DNA of 64,000 nucleotides from Notospermus geniculatus. Its lineage: Eukaryota; Nemertea; Pilidiophora; Heteronemertea; Lineidae. Below, in pieces: positions 50,767 through 62,394 of this stretch (position 1 is its first letter; each line of letters opens with the position of its first letter). The stretch is taken from contig NMRB01000394.1 of NCBI GenBank assembly GCA_002633025.1, positions 191,252 to 255,251 of the forward strand, written 5' to 3'. Position numbers and translations under genes: made by a program. Below the pieces are notes generated by a model. The model had not been told where the DNA came from and ran no database searches. It worked only from the letters and a program-made list of their open reading frames with translations.

Positions 50767-51034
50767 TTTGTAGGCCTAGCAGCAAATTTGGACAGAATTT
50801 GTAGGCCTAGCCAGTACTCAAAACATGCAAAATGTTCGTCTGCTGCTGCTTGTGTTTTTTTTTCTTTACGGCCTCAGTGGCCTAAGATTGGTGGTAGGAC
50901 CAATTCCGCCCCGGCCTTTCATCCATCCACATGTGCATCTGAAGACAAATGTCAAAACCTGTTCTCTATTTAAAAGTACATGAACCTCAGGCATTCAGAA
51001 TTCATTAAATTTGAGTGGGACATGAATTTGAAGA

Positions 51035-51180
51035 TTAACACTTAGTTAAATCCAGGTTAACACTGATGTAACACTGAGTTAACTCGGGATTAATTCGGTG
51101 TTAACCTGGTGTTAACGTAATGCCCAGATTTGGCGATTAAGGTTAACACTAACACTGACGCTAACACTAACACTTTCCAT
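51035..51180. repeat. Right subterminal GTTAAC-motif array of the Harbinger element
   Basis: Repeated AACACT/GTTAAC words (for example AACACTTAGTTAA, GTTAACACTGATG, GTTAACCTGGTGTTAACG, and a CTAACACTAACACT run) lie in the last 170 bases before the right terminus. The array mirrors that at 48290-48540. Confidence 0.7.
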
Positions 51181-51207
51181 AACTCAGACACTTGACCTCA
51201 CCCACTG

Positions 51208-51589
51208 TAATGGCGTGCGTCCAACATTTCTCGCTTCGAGCATTCAGCGAGGTAGTGCAGCGAATGTCGGCCAGGTGGATACTCAGTGACCTATCCCAAC
51301 GAGGTTTTGTACCATTAGGTACATTTCCTGCGGATAATCCGTTGAAGAAAGCGCCCTGCGACCTCATTTCGACTACTGCAGCTTGCTGCTAGCGCTGCAC
51401 ACAGATGTACACGATGTAGGCACGATGTACAGGTTTGTACACACAGTGCGTGATTCACTGATGTCGCGTCATCGACGGAGCGTCCTCCCTGATATCTTAG
51501 GCCTGTTTATTGCAATCAAACTGCACTGAACCTATGTATACTATGTTTAGTTTGAGGTATTTTAGAATAGAAATTAAACCCTCGGCTTC
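51208..51589. other. Intergenic after the Harbinger element; no gene recognised
   Basis: Nothing supported. A short repeated GATGTACA/TGTACACA motif occurs at about 51403-51445. Confidence 0.45.
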
Positions 51590-51731
51590 GGGTCTTGGTT
51601 GCGACACCAAACCCGCTCGGGTGGAGCAAAAATTCCGTCCAAACCCTCGGCGAAGCGCCTCGGGTTTGGTCTACATTTTAGCTCCACCCTCGCGGGTTTG
51701 GTGTCGCAACCAAGACCCTCCGCCTCGGGTT
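51590..51731. repeat. Nested palindrome running into an assembly gap
   Basis: The arm at 51590-51632 (GGGTCTTGGTTGCGACACCA and onward) is reverse-complemented at 51675-51718 with few mismatches. Between them CCAAACCCTCGGCG ... CGCCTCGGGTTTGG (51638-51669) forms an inner hairpin. The sequence stops in a 110-base N gap. A related but shorter motif abuts the left Harbinger end at 48226-48257. Confidence 0.8.
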
Positions 51732-51841
51732 NNNNNNNNNNNNNNNNNNNNNNNNNNNNNNNNNNNNNNNNNNNNNNNNNNNNNNNNNNNNNNNNNNNNN
51801 NNNNNNNNNNNNNNNNNNNNNNNNNNNNNNNNNNNNNNNNN
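51732..51841. other. Assembly gap (110 N)
   Basis: Undetermined bases directly follow the CGCCTCGGGTT palindrome. The gap lies between the two duplication copies, so their distance and order depend on the scaffolding. Confidence 0.95.
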
Positions 51842-52356
51842 ACGAACTACATCGCGCATGCATATTAGCCTAAGAAATAGTTCCTCCGCGATGATCAGGT
51901 CACGGAATCGCAAGGATAATGACTTCTCAACTCCTGACCGGTAACTGCTTTAAAATCGTGTCTAATCGTGCGCATTACATAAAATAGCTCCCAATAGCTA
52001 TTGACAACATTGTCCATGTACATATTGACATTTTTTAGTACAGTTTACAAAGGTTTTAAACACCACTTTATCAACCGCCCAGACCCCCGTCTGACCTCCC
52101 CAAGAAAATGTCTAAAAATAGATTTAGAAATCGCCGAAATTTGTACCTTTCCTGACGTTTGTTCGTACTGTCCAACCAATCAGGTCGACAGCTAATGGTA
52201 GACTATCACCAGACGCAATATGACGTTCAAACACCGCAAAATAAGGCCGTAAACGTCAAGTAAAGCTTGATTACGTCATACAAATGCCTTGGAAAACTGG
52301 TGTGAAAATAGGGGTCCATATGGCCGCAGCTAGCGCTCCAAGCGGCTCCATAGCGA
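51842..52356. other. Intergenic before duplication copy 2; no gene recognised
   Basis: About 515 bases with no supported feature. They do not resemble the sequence left of copy 1 (38700-39220). Confidence 0.5.
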
Positions 52357-52778
52357 ACCAACAAAAGAAAGTTTTAATACGGTTCTCAATCATGACGCTA
52401 GAATGTTTACAAATATTTTTAGAAAGGGTACAATAATGTTGCGTTAAGGAGACACCTGGCCCCAAGGAGGTGTGACAAATATAGCAACAAGAGACGCTTC
52501 CGATGGGGACGCATATGGCACCAATGGGAAAAGACACATGGTGACCTCAGGCGGTATCGAAACGCTTAACGAAGGGTGAATGATTCGTCGCTCAAGAATA
52601 ATATTGAAAGCCGTATTCCAGGAAGAAGATGAAACAAATCAAATGATATTCCACTTTTTTTAATTGCAAACAGTTCAAACTTTATTATTAAAAGCCTTCA
52701 TCTAGAAATTTGTGATATATGCTTTGCTGCGTCTGTGTAGGCCTAGTTGTTAATTTTTACTGCGTGTAACAAAATGTA

Positions 52779-53268
52779 CATCCAGGCCTACCTGGGGTAG
52801 TGCGCCATTCCGTCGAACTACAGACTTCTACCCCAGGCAGCAATACCCACTACACACTGTTCAAGGTGGCTGTTCCATTTAGTTTACGTGCCAAATATTA
52901 GCCAATCAGATTACGCGTTGCAGAACAGCCTTGGATTGCAAGTTGCCATGTCAGCTGTACAGTGCACTTCAATGGATCGAATCGTTTCAAGTTTCCCGAT
53001 TTATGTCTCGCAAAATGCTTGGATTTCCAGTAAATTTCCGACATGACGGACAAAACTGTACTTAAAATGTACAACAAAAAATATTTGTATTCCTGGAAGT
53101 CAGATTGACAGACGACGCCGCGGTTTATAAAAGGGGGATTTTGATTGGCCACTCGCGACTAGGACCAAGCCGTGAAATACATGAAATAGAAATGCTGCTA
53201 TTGACGCCAGGGGTATGAGTGATGTAACAGGAGGTGTAGTCACGCGATGCCCCTGGTGTGCCAGGATG
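52779..53268. mobile_element. Non-autonomous TIR transposon, 9-bp TSD, only in copy 2
   Basis: CATCCAGGCCTACCTGGGGT at the left end pairs imperfectly with the right end (reverse complement CATCCTGGCACACCAGGGGC). A perfect 9-bp direct repeat CAAAATGTA flanks it at 52770-52778 and 53269-53277. Copy 1 has the empty site with a single CAAAATGTA (about 39639-39647). Length is 490 bp; it is non-coding. The 9-bp duplication suggests a Mutator-like mobiliser. Confidence 0.9.
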
Positions 53269-55656
53269 CAAAATGTAAAGCAGGGCAGGGTTTGATACAC
53301 GATGGTCCTGCCTCGTACCCTGTCCAAACTGCAGTAAAAACACAGACAATCCTGTTGTTCTAGCGAGTTGTTGAGTCGGTAACAACGGATTGCGTGAGGG
53401 ACCGTCATTATTAAACTGCATCACATAGCTATCAGCGCTTTCGTCTGGGTGTCAGTAATTCGCCCATTATCACTACAGTATGAACGTATGACAATACCAT
53501 TGTCATTAACTTTAAGAGGCCGATATTGTAACATTAAGTGGCATAATTTCATCTGTTCATTCCAGACAAGTAACATGACCCCAATGTTTCCTTTTCTGTT
53601 GTGACAACATTAATATCTATGGGACCGACAGCCAGGGTTGCTACAAGTAGTCCCATGCGGGTACCGGGTATCGACGACAATAGAAAGAATATTCATTGGC
53701 GACGATCAGCTTCCCCGAAGGTCCTAGGGTCATACATCAGAAAGTCCGTTGACCTCTTTTTGTAAGCGGCTGATGGTCAACAAGCAAAGCATTCGAAACA
53801 TATATTATTCGCACCATACATGTACGACGGTAAACGACAACGTAAATTCGGACCTCACTTGGCGAATAGGAAAGGAAGGAGAGAAGCAACTGAAACAGAA
53901 GCGAGAACAGAACAGAACCAATTTCCTCCGGCGTAGTCACCTGCAATTTCCAGTTACATCCAACCCAACCCAGCGATGCTCCATCAACATGCCGTGCCGA
54001 GTCGCGTGAAAATTGTCGCATTCAGTGATGTTTGAACATCTCGTGTTGCATAACAACAAGAATGTACATAACGCTTAGATTTTATCTTTTCATTAAGGTT
54101 TAATCAGCATGAAAAGCGTCCAATCTGTGGCTGGCAAACCATCAGGCAATCACCCACGCTCGAGGCTTTGATGTTGTCAAGTGGCCATTGAGAATCAATC
54201 CCGGGAATAAGCTGACGGCCGAAATCGATTTAATCTATGATATTAATCCATGAGATTCGAACGAAAGAAGGCCACGCCTGCGCCTTATTCAATGTTCTAC
54301 AGTTCAGAGAACAATGGAAACTGGCATTGACAATTGGTGTCTGGAAACCCTGACGTGATTCGAGCAAGCCACGAGTTCCAAATGAGATTCTCGTCACGGT
54401 TCCTTTCTGCAGACCTACCCATGTGTAATATCCTATGCTTGACACTGACGGCTACATCTCAAATCGACCTCGAGAGTTATGTAGCTTTAATTACTCCAGT
54501 ATGTCCGTCTAATGAGAGGCCACGGGTGGTCAAGTGTTCAGCGACAGCCGACCGATGACCACGAATTCCAGACGCGTGCCATGGCCATTACGGTGACCAA
54601 ATATTCCCCAGGTAGTCATCAATGTCAACTTAATTGATATTTCGACACGAAATCATAGTTGACCGCGCAACACATCCCTTGGAGTTCGTTCCGAAGAACA
54701 TTTTGCATTCTGCACTGTCTGCTGGAACACAGCAGCATGTTCTGCATTTTGGGGTCACAGGTCCATGAAGAGCAGCCTAAGCCGAGTTGACTCGTCACGG
54801 GGCAACATTAAATTTCATGGTCGTGAAGGAACTTCTCTACAGCAGCAGTCATGAGTACTGGCTGAGCAAACATTTCACAGCTCGGCGGAAAGACCTCGAC
54901 TCGATACATGCTGGACACATCCCATAACTTTGATGATGCCGCGCACATCGACTGTGACAATAAAGCAATATCACAGGAACGTTGAGATTTTACAGCAAAT
55001 TTGATTAAACCAACCGTCCAATTATATTAAACAGCCTCTGCATCACGCAAGGTCGATTGTCTTTATGACTTGGGAAGTAAACCCGGAAAGCATTGTTCAG
55101 CAGCATATTATTCTTTTACGCCCCTCTTATCATCACGATGTGTAAAACGCAGTGTGCACACAAAGTAACACTGCTGGGGGGTTTGCAAGTTCAAATGGAG
55201 TATTCACCCTTTTGGTGGGACCAGGTCAAGATGGAACGATAGGAGATTGCATTCGTCCCTTATCATTGTTATCTGACGGAGAGACGATTTGCAACATCAA
55301 CACAACTGAAAAACAATCTTGCAAGAAATCTTAGACCGTCATCAAGGACGTGACACCAAAAGGCAAGATTTCGTGATGAGGCATGAAAATGAATGATACC
55401 TTGGGGCTGATCGCGGAAGAAACCCAGGAAGTTGATCATTCTGCAGCTGATCATGCTGATATGCCATCAAGTGACACCAATTTATGCAGACACACAAAAT
55501 ACCGTGTGAAAAAGATAGGTTCTATTTTCGACTGATGTATTCTCTGAGACAGGGTTTTCCTCCAAGATTCTTAAGTCAATGCTCCTAGGCTGCGTAACAA
55601 AGGACAATACGGGCCTACAAACGATGGCACCTCCTATTGTATGGACAGAACAGCAG

Positions 55657-55784
55657 CGAGTTTTCGCAAATCCCCCGAAACGCCAACGCGAACGCCTATA
55701 TATTTGTTCGGTGTCTTCTTCGCGGCATCGAAAAATGGGTTTGGCGTTCGCGTCGACGTTTCGGGGGCTTTGGGAAAACTCTCT
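55657..55784. repeat. Fold-back element with ~40-bp arms (copy 2)
   Basis: Counterpart of 42264-42391. One arm base differs (CAAATCCCCCG here, CAAAGCCCCCG in copy 1). Confidence 0.75.
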
Positions 55785-58710
55785 AATGACGATGAATCAG
55801 TGCGGACATCACAACAAACAACATTCCAATATCACAGATTTATCATTCACTGTACAGGAGTTCAACCAGAAGATCCACTTTGAAGATGCTTCGTGAAAAC
55901 ACACGACCGTTGTTCCTTCACCTCGAAGCACACGAAAGCGTGTTTGGATTCCAAACATGGCCGACGCGGCACTTCAAACGGTCATCCGCAAGCAACTATC
56001 AATTCGGTCATGTCGGTGCATTATCAAAACAATAATATTAAATAGTATGATTTCGCCCTTTCGCTGAGCCCCTGAGATGTTGTTTAATGATAACCTGCAA
56101 AGGTAAGCTTTGGGTTATGATATGTTTTTCCGCTCTGTCTGCATATCTGGTAAGTGCAAAACCGCTGGAACCTAAATACTGACGGAACGTCATCGCTTCA
56201 AGTGTAGGTGAAAGTGCAAAAATGAAACAAAATGTAAAGAAATGATTGAAAGAAGAAGTGGTAGACCAGTACAGGCAAACTGCTCTTGAGAGATCGAACA
56301 TGAAGAATAAGGCTACTGCGACCAATGTCAAATTGAATGGAAAGAAGCTTGGGAATAAGTTAAAGCTTGGTCAGCAGGGTAGGGGACTGCCCGCACCAGC
56401 TGACCCTCTCCAGAGTGGTCCATCGAGAGGTAGCTTAAGGGTCAGTTAATCACAATCCTTTAATCGTGTTTTACTCAACAATAGAAATCTGTGAACAGGG
56501 GACTCTTGCTCTTTTTCAAGGACCAGATTAAGTGTAAATATCCACTCGTCCTCACACCAAGCTCTTTGGACCCTTATCACCCTATTTTCTCTACTCCTCT
56601 AGAAATACCCTTGTGAACTTTGATGTCTGCGTCCCTTATTATTGTTTCTTTGTTGGCAACCTTCTTCCTGTTTTCCTTTTGGACCCGCTCAATAAATGCC
56701 AGCTTCAATCCGTGTTTTCATTAAGTTGGAAATATTTTCCTAAGCAAAAGTTGTTGATGCAACGTGCTGAGCCAGAGATGCAAAATTCCGCGGCCAAAGA
56801 AGTTGGCGAACCTTAGGTAATCTTGACGTAGCACCTTTTTCAACTTCGAAAGAGTTACAGCACGAAATGTGCCATTCCTTGAACAGAATCGAAATCATGT
56901 TTGGACAATCGTGCGCCACTGAAGCTGATATTTCGACTCATCAAACCTGCGATTCAGGGAAAAAGACGAGAAGAGTGCAAACAACGTGATAGAGGCACTG
57001 GATTCCAAACATTCTTCATTGATAACCCACCTGACCAATTCCAACCCCACCTCCTCTGCCATTTTAGGTTCTTGTTTAATAAGGGGTGGAAAGATGGATG
57101 GATTTAGGGACAAAAAGACCACCAAGGCGGGGCGATAAAAGGCTTCTTCAACTGCATAGTGGGGTTGACTTTAGTTGTCACATCGACGTGGGATAGGGAA
57201 ATGATGGATGATGCAGAGGTATGCAACAAATTCCTCACTCCCTCACCAACCAGAACAATGAGAAAGCATGCTATGGTAAAAGAGACAAAGGTTCACATCA
57301 TGTGTAATGTGACACGTTGTTCTGTGCACACCTGTGTACAGATTGAAAGAAAACTATATACCATGCACAGAGGCGGTAAGGCATTGGCGTTTTACCAAAG
57401 TATCACCGATGCGTAGAATATAATTTCGCATTAAATGCTCATATTCTCCCCGGGAAATAACAAGATATGTTTAAATAACTGTGAGACAGTTTACATCCAT
57501 TCTTTCTATTCTTACAGTAATAATAGAACACAGTGACCGCCGTGTTCTCTCAAAATGTCTTCAGGCACCAACATTTTAATAGTATGTTACCGAGAAAGAC
57601 TGGGGCCTGGATTTAAATTGACCAGTGTGTACATACGTTTTAAGAAAAACAAATATAAACTTACAAGGCCGTATTATTTGTGTACATTATATTATGTGTA
57701 TGTAAAGGCCTATCAAATTTACCGGTAAGATCCAACTAGTCTGATGGTCAGAAAAGTGTACGAAGTGATCAGGTTATGAGAAATTTCCGAATAGATTCTT
57801 GTCGACAGATTCGGAAAAAAGGGGTTTTGAATGAAAATTTGTAGTTCATTTTCAGTTATTCGGTGCCAACTTTGTTCTTTCAAATGTTACCAACAATGTT
57901 TTGGTGATACCGCTGTGAACGCAAATCACTTTTCTGGCATAGCAATCATTCATTCATCTATAATTGCGCTTGGTTCGATTTAGCACTCTTCTTTATCATT
58001 TCAACGAAGCTATACCGTGAAATATTTTGCACCCGACTTGCTGGAAATCGCACACGATTATCTCCATATCCATCTGGTATTATAAGCAAAGCTTTCGAAG
58101 GATTAGAATTTAAGATGACAACCAGTTTATGTTGACATATGCGACCTGTCGCATACAACAAAGACTAATGAAGACAGATTGAGCGAATTGCTCTGACAAA
58201 TAATATTGGTATCTCATAACGATAATCCTTAACTGATATGTCAAGAAGAATAAAGGACGAGCATATCAATCGACGCGATTCAGATTCAAATACTATCCTT
58301 TCATGAAATGGGAACCCTCCAGGATTTCCGATGTTTCGTGCAGTGGTTAAAAGACGCGAACCAGCAGCCGAGACAATCATGACAATTGCCATCAAGCTCC
58401 TGACAGCTCCTGAAACAAAGGCTCGATGAATGATTGATCTACTTCCAAACGATCACACCCGTGATCCATCATGTTACATGTAGGTCTGGAACAGCCTCGT
58501 GTAATTTGCGTACAAAATTGAGATTGATCAATTCAACTATCTGGATTTTGTCAGCAACTGGAATCTTACACGGACATACTGAGATTTGTTGATTCACAAA
58601 AACGACACCAAATGTAATAGAGCAGAGAATCTCCATGCCAAATGAATGGACTCCAATACTAATATCGCCATCTTGTAAGCAGCGCTGAACTCTCGTTTAC
58701 TGAGTGGCAG

Positions 58711-58839
58711 TGTTCAAGTGTCAACCGACCAAGTCAATTACCAAACGTAGCCCCAAGTCCATATACGGGCTGCAGAGCTTGGAACGATATGGAACACAGG
58801 AGGCACTACAGGTGGTCAGCGATGACGGAATCTCCGCAG
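58711..58839 (+). CDS. Candidate exon in duplication copy 2 (unknown product)
   Basis: Counterpart of 45323-45451, with the same GGCAG acceptor-like edge and CAG/GTAAGG donor and the same predicted residues. The three base differences from copy 1 are synonymous; the nearest downstream difference, past the donor, is not (P/L). The evidence is suggestive only. Confidence 0.25.
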
Positions 58840-59919
58840 GTAAGGTTTCAACCCTTGAGGCCGTCGCTGCGTATCTTCTTTCTGCCTCCCAACCTGGCCT
58901 GAGGTCATTCTTTGTCAGCAAAGAACAATCACCTTTGGACAATTGCACCAGTGCGGGAGTGACTGAGGGGACACAAAGTGGTAAGATATGTTTTGGCGTT
59001 TGATAATTCGTGTAACGCCATGAACATGGTCGTGAGATTTTGATAATAATAATTCTTCCTTTGAGGAGTAGCGACAGATGAAGAAAGAACGTCCAACAAC
59101 AGCATTATCGAGAGAGGATCGTACGCGTCTGTTGCCTTGGAGAATTGCAAGCGACCAGAAAATGGATTAGAGACAGATTATAGGATTGAAGGACTCGAGC
59201 TGTCGAGGGTCTCTCGAACTGACAGCTCCGCACACAGGATCAAACGGGTCATTATCTTGCCGCCAATGGGCAGATGATTGTCGCTGGTGTCACCTTTTGA
59301 ACATCGTCAGTTGGTGCATCACAGGGACTACTGGTGCGTTGTTGCTCACGCTTCGCTCAGCCGGTATAACAAGGAATAAAACACAGACTGACACAATCAC
59401 GATTAGATAGGCCATTTGGCAAAGGTGACGAAGCGTTTATCATGTGGGAGATAGCGTATCACAATAGGAAGATGCGCGACCGCTATTAGGCTCTTTTCAA
59501 AGTCGATGTCGCCGTCAAATAAGGCGGCGACATCAGCCTCATCCAGACTCAAGCAGCGGAAAAACCAACAGCAGCCTCATTCTGTTAGTTCTTTATTCCA
59601 GGAGACTGCCATCATTGCAGAACATCTGTCTTGCTGGATTCACAATCTCTGCTACACCTATCCAAACTTGTCTGTTCGCGCATGAAAATCATGAAATAGT
59701 GGGAGAGGTGGTGTCGGAGGGTCTTCGTGTTCATGCTTACGACGACGTGTAAACTTGGCCGAAGAAGCTGGCCTACTGACTGTCTTCAACACGAGCATGC
59801 AAAATATACTTGTGTAATGCAATATGATCGACAGGTGGTGTATAATGGACATGATGGACCATCTTTCCCACAGGTGATTGAGACATGCATTGCAGGGGTG
59901 GTGGGTGTGTTTCAAAGGT

Positions 59920-60117
59920 AATAGGGAGTTTGAGATCAGCAACTTATCACGGATCGTCGATCCGTATCACGTATGCGTATGACTTTAATAGAAAATGCAT
60001 TAGCTCGATACGTCATACGTGATACGGATCGACGATTCGGAGCCTTGCTGAAAGTCCCTTTCGTATCCGTATACGTATAAGGATCAGTGATAAGTCGCTG
60101 ATCTCAAACTCCCTATT
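59920..60117. mobile_element. Fold-back MITE (AATAGGGAGTTT ends), only in copy 2
   Basis: AATAGGGAGTTTGAGATCAG and onward (30 bases, one mismatch) is repeated inverted at the right end. An inner palindrome around GATACGGATCGACGAT gives nested pairing over most of its 198 bp. It is absent from copy 1 at about 46535-46540, where the local sequence also lacks about 8 bases (CAAAGGTA), so the target duplication cannot be read. It shares its first 12 bases with the 36270-36667 element. Confidence 0.85.
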
Positions 60118-60120
60118 GCT

Positions 60121-60187
60121 CCGGTCTACTAATGTATACCTCGAAGTATTTCTTCGAGGTATACCGAGGTATGGGTTAGTAGACCGG
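60121..60187. repeat. Hairpin followed by a G11 run (copy 2)
   Basis: Counterpart of 46543-46611. The stem is extended inward (GTATACCTCGAAG / CTTCGAGGTATAC). The G-run is at 60195-60205. Confidence 0.7.
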
Positions 60188-60911
60188 GGCATACGGGGGG
60201 GGGGGTATTACCGGGGTATGACTCTTTGGACCTCTGAAACACCAACGCCCCTGTAGTGCATGCCGCTCAAGCCCCTGTGATCTTTCCTAAACATGGACGG
60301 AACAATTACCAACAATATTAACCATGTAGATAGACGAATTTACCTTGATATGAATGTGTTCGATGACGCCCCTTCGGCTACTTCTCGTCTTCAATGAACC
60401 ACCAATGACCACTAGAATAAAGCGACAATCTAATGATGTCCAAGTGCTGCGACCACAAGCTACACTACTGATATCCAAACAATTTAGTACCAGTTCAAGC
60501 GTCATATAACACTGTCATAAATGAGAACATCCCTTTAAATGTCCTAGCAGACGATACTACCACATCATGTAAAATGTGTTACCCGCGGGAATCTCGCGGT
60601 TGGAATGACAGAGGTGTCTCGAACCATGCAATGTGAACACTGAGCCTCAACCAATGATTGGCATCTGGCCAGTATAGGAGGACAATGCTAGCTATAAGTA
60701 GCCCCGAAGGGCGCGTGCCACCGCTACCTCGATCAAATTGTCGGCGAGATCAAAGAAAAGGACGTGTTGAACTCTCAATGACAGTGGTTTGAGATCTCGT
60801 GTCTTTAGCCAGCGTCCCGATCATCTGGCGCTGATACATCATCATCTTCGTAAATGAAGTTAATGATGTGTTATGACTAATATCTTCCTGAGATATAGCC
60901 CTAAAATATAT

Positions 60912-61226
60912 ACTCCCATCTCTACCTTGAGACCTGGAAGTTGCAGGGTGTCCCTTTTCAAATTCCATTTCAAAAGTCTGTTGACTTTGGCCAATCAGAA
61001 GCAGGTTGACCTACATAATCAACCTCTGATTGGTCAGTCTATAAATAGGAATGATGGCTATAAATAGGAATGATGGCATTTTGAATTTGAAATTTAGTTG
61101 AGCACAAGGCAGTATCATGGAAGAATGCATGTGGCCTATTTGGTGTGTGCGAGACTGTTTGACTTCGGAAATAGATTTGAAAAGGGACAGCCTGCAACTT
61201 CCGGGGCTCAAGGTAGAGATGGGAGT
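60912..61226. mobile_element. TIR transposon with ~50-bp arms, only in copy 2
   Basis: ACTCCCATCTCTACCTTGAG and onward is inverted at the right end through about 50 bases (to CCCTTTTCAAAT) with few mismatches. Copy 1 has the empty site AAAATATATTACAT (about 47338-47351). Comparison implies a 2-3 base AT/TAT-type duplication, ambiguous because the target is an AT repeat. Length is 315 bp; it is non-coding. Confidence 0.9.
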
Positions 61227-61572
61227 ATTACATAACACATCGCAACATGGCCCGCGTCTGCACCCCTCAAGTGTGATTAAAACTCGGCAGTAGCAGCTGC
61301 TTGCGTTGGGATATCGTAAGTCCAAGGACCCTTACAAAAGACCCGGTGTGCCGTGTGTGACCCGTTCCATTCATTCCTTTTACAAATTGAAATTGTTTCA
61401 CGGAACCCAAACGAAGTAGAATTTGGCGCCGTCACGGGATTCGTGTCCCAACTCTGCGTCACCACCTGCTTCCCCACCAAGATTCCTCATCCACTCCACT
61501 TCAAACCCCAACCCACTAGGCCTAGACCTATACCTCAACTACAGAGTGAAAGAACGCCGTGGTCTTCCCTTA

Positions 61573-62394
61573 TACCCGTCGATGACTGAGCCCGTCCGGT
61601 CCGCTCTTCACAGCAGGCCTACAAGGGACCAAGGGAAATGTCACATCGACAGGAGGATCCGGCGTGCATCATCTGGCGGCCTTTTCCGATACGCACACTG
61701 GGTCAAAATCGGCGACATTCTGTTGGCATATCCTTCTACTAGGCCTAGGCCTGGGGTGCCATGTGTAGCGAAGCTATAGGTAGCGGAGCTACAATGATAT
61801 AATCCGCGTTCCTACCAGTCCAGCTGGCGGGACATGTCTCTTTAGCTCAGTGGTAGAGCGTTGGACTTACAAGCAGGAGGTTGCAGGTTCGAATCTCAGC
61901 CTGGACAATTTTCTTCGCTTGTTACACATGCATCCACATTTTTTCTGTCGGCATTCAACCCGGGAGGCGATGCATTTCCTGAATACCCGTCACAGCAAAA
62001 CCAAAATAACCCCAGGAAATAAAGGAAGAAATGTAGTCACTTAGATTTTACAAAAGACAGAGCCTGAGGCCTGCAGAAATTGACAAAACGTTGGTCTCAA
62101 CCTGCCAACTTTAAAGCGCTTGGGAACGGAAGCGCCGCAACGCGGCAAAGACTGAGACCAGTCAAGAGGAAGGGTGAAGTGGTACAGGCGGAGAAGGTGC
62201 TGAAGTCAATACTGTGAAACTGTAAAAAAAAAGGTGTGTTGCAATGCTGTTTTCATTTTCCGACATGTCATGCATGTCATGTACCATGCCAATGCTGCTG
62301 TTGAAAACATTTACAACCTGAAGATCACTCCGTTTTCCTCGTTTAGCAATACAAACAGATTCTCCGAAGCTTATAGCTCATAGAAAACTCAATC
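61573..62394. other. Region upstream of SBDS
   Basis: Likely contains the SBDS promoter and 5' UTR, but no TATA box or start site is clear. It holds the tRNA-like sequence at 61835-61907 and an inverted pair GGTCTCA/TGAGACC (about 62092 and 62154). Confidence 0.45.
61835..61907 (+). ncRNA. tRNA-like sequence / SINE head (Val-TAC-like)
   Basis: It has a perfect A box (TAGCTCAGTGG, about 61843-61853) with a paired D arm AGCTC/GAGC, and a near-perfect B box (GGTTCGAATCT). The anticodon loop reads CTTACAA (TAC, valine), but the anticodon stem, T stem and most of the acceptor stem do not pair. It is therefore a tRNA pseudogene or SINE head rather than a working tRNA. A Pol III promoter may still be functional. 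It lies about 490 bases before the SBDS start codon. Confidence 0.55.

Larger units (their letters stand above)
48258..51207. mobile_element. PIF/Harbinger DNA transposon (2.95 kb, two genes)
   Basis: The terminal inverted repeats start with the 16-base perfect match CAGTGGGTGAGGTCAA (left 48258-48273; right end 51192-51207) and continue imperfectly to GAGTTA. Inside are a DDE transposase gene on + and a Myb/SANT-like gene on -, the two-gene layout of PIF/Harbinger elements, here convergent. Both subterminal regions (48290-48540 and 51035-51180) are packed with AGTTAACAC-like motifs. The usual 3-bp TWA duplication is not seen: the left flank is GCT and the right flank TAA. One end may thus have been rearranged after insertion. 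Confidence 0.85.
52357..61572 (+). repeat. Segmental duplication, copy 2 (9.22 kb)
   Basis: Direct repeat of 39221-47699. It is longer by about 740 bases. This is accounted for by three insertions found only here (52779-53268, 59920-60117 and 60912-61226), offset by absence of the copy-1 MITE and by small indels. Order and orientation are otherwise kept throughout. Confidence 0.95.

Noticed and set aside
39221-61572. Short frames conserved in both duplication copies (e.g. minus strand 43505-43729 / 56895-57125)
   Set aside because: The DNA there is almost identical between copies, so an open frame in both gives no evidence of selection.
39221-61572. Duplicated segment as one large transposon
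   Set aside because: No terminal inverted or long terminal repeats, no flanking duplication, and no transposase or reverse transcriptase within either copy.
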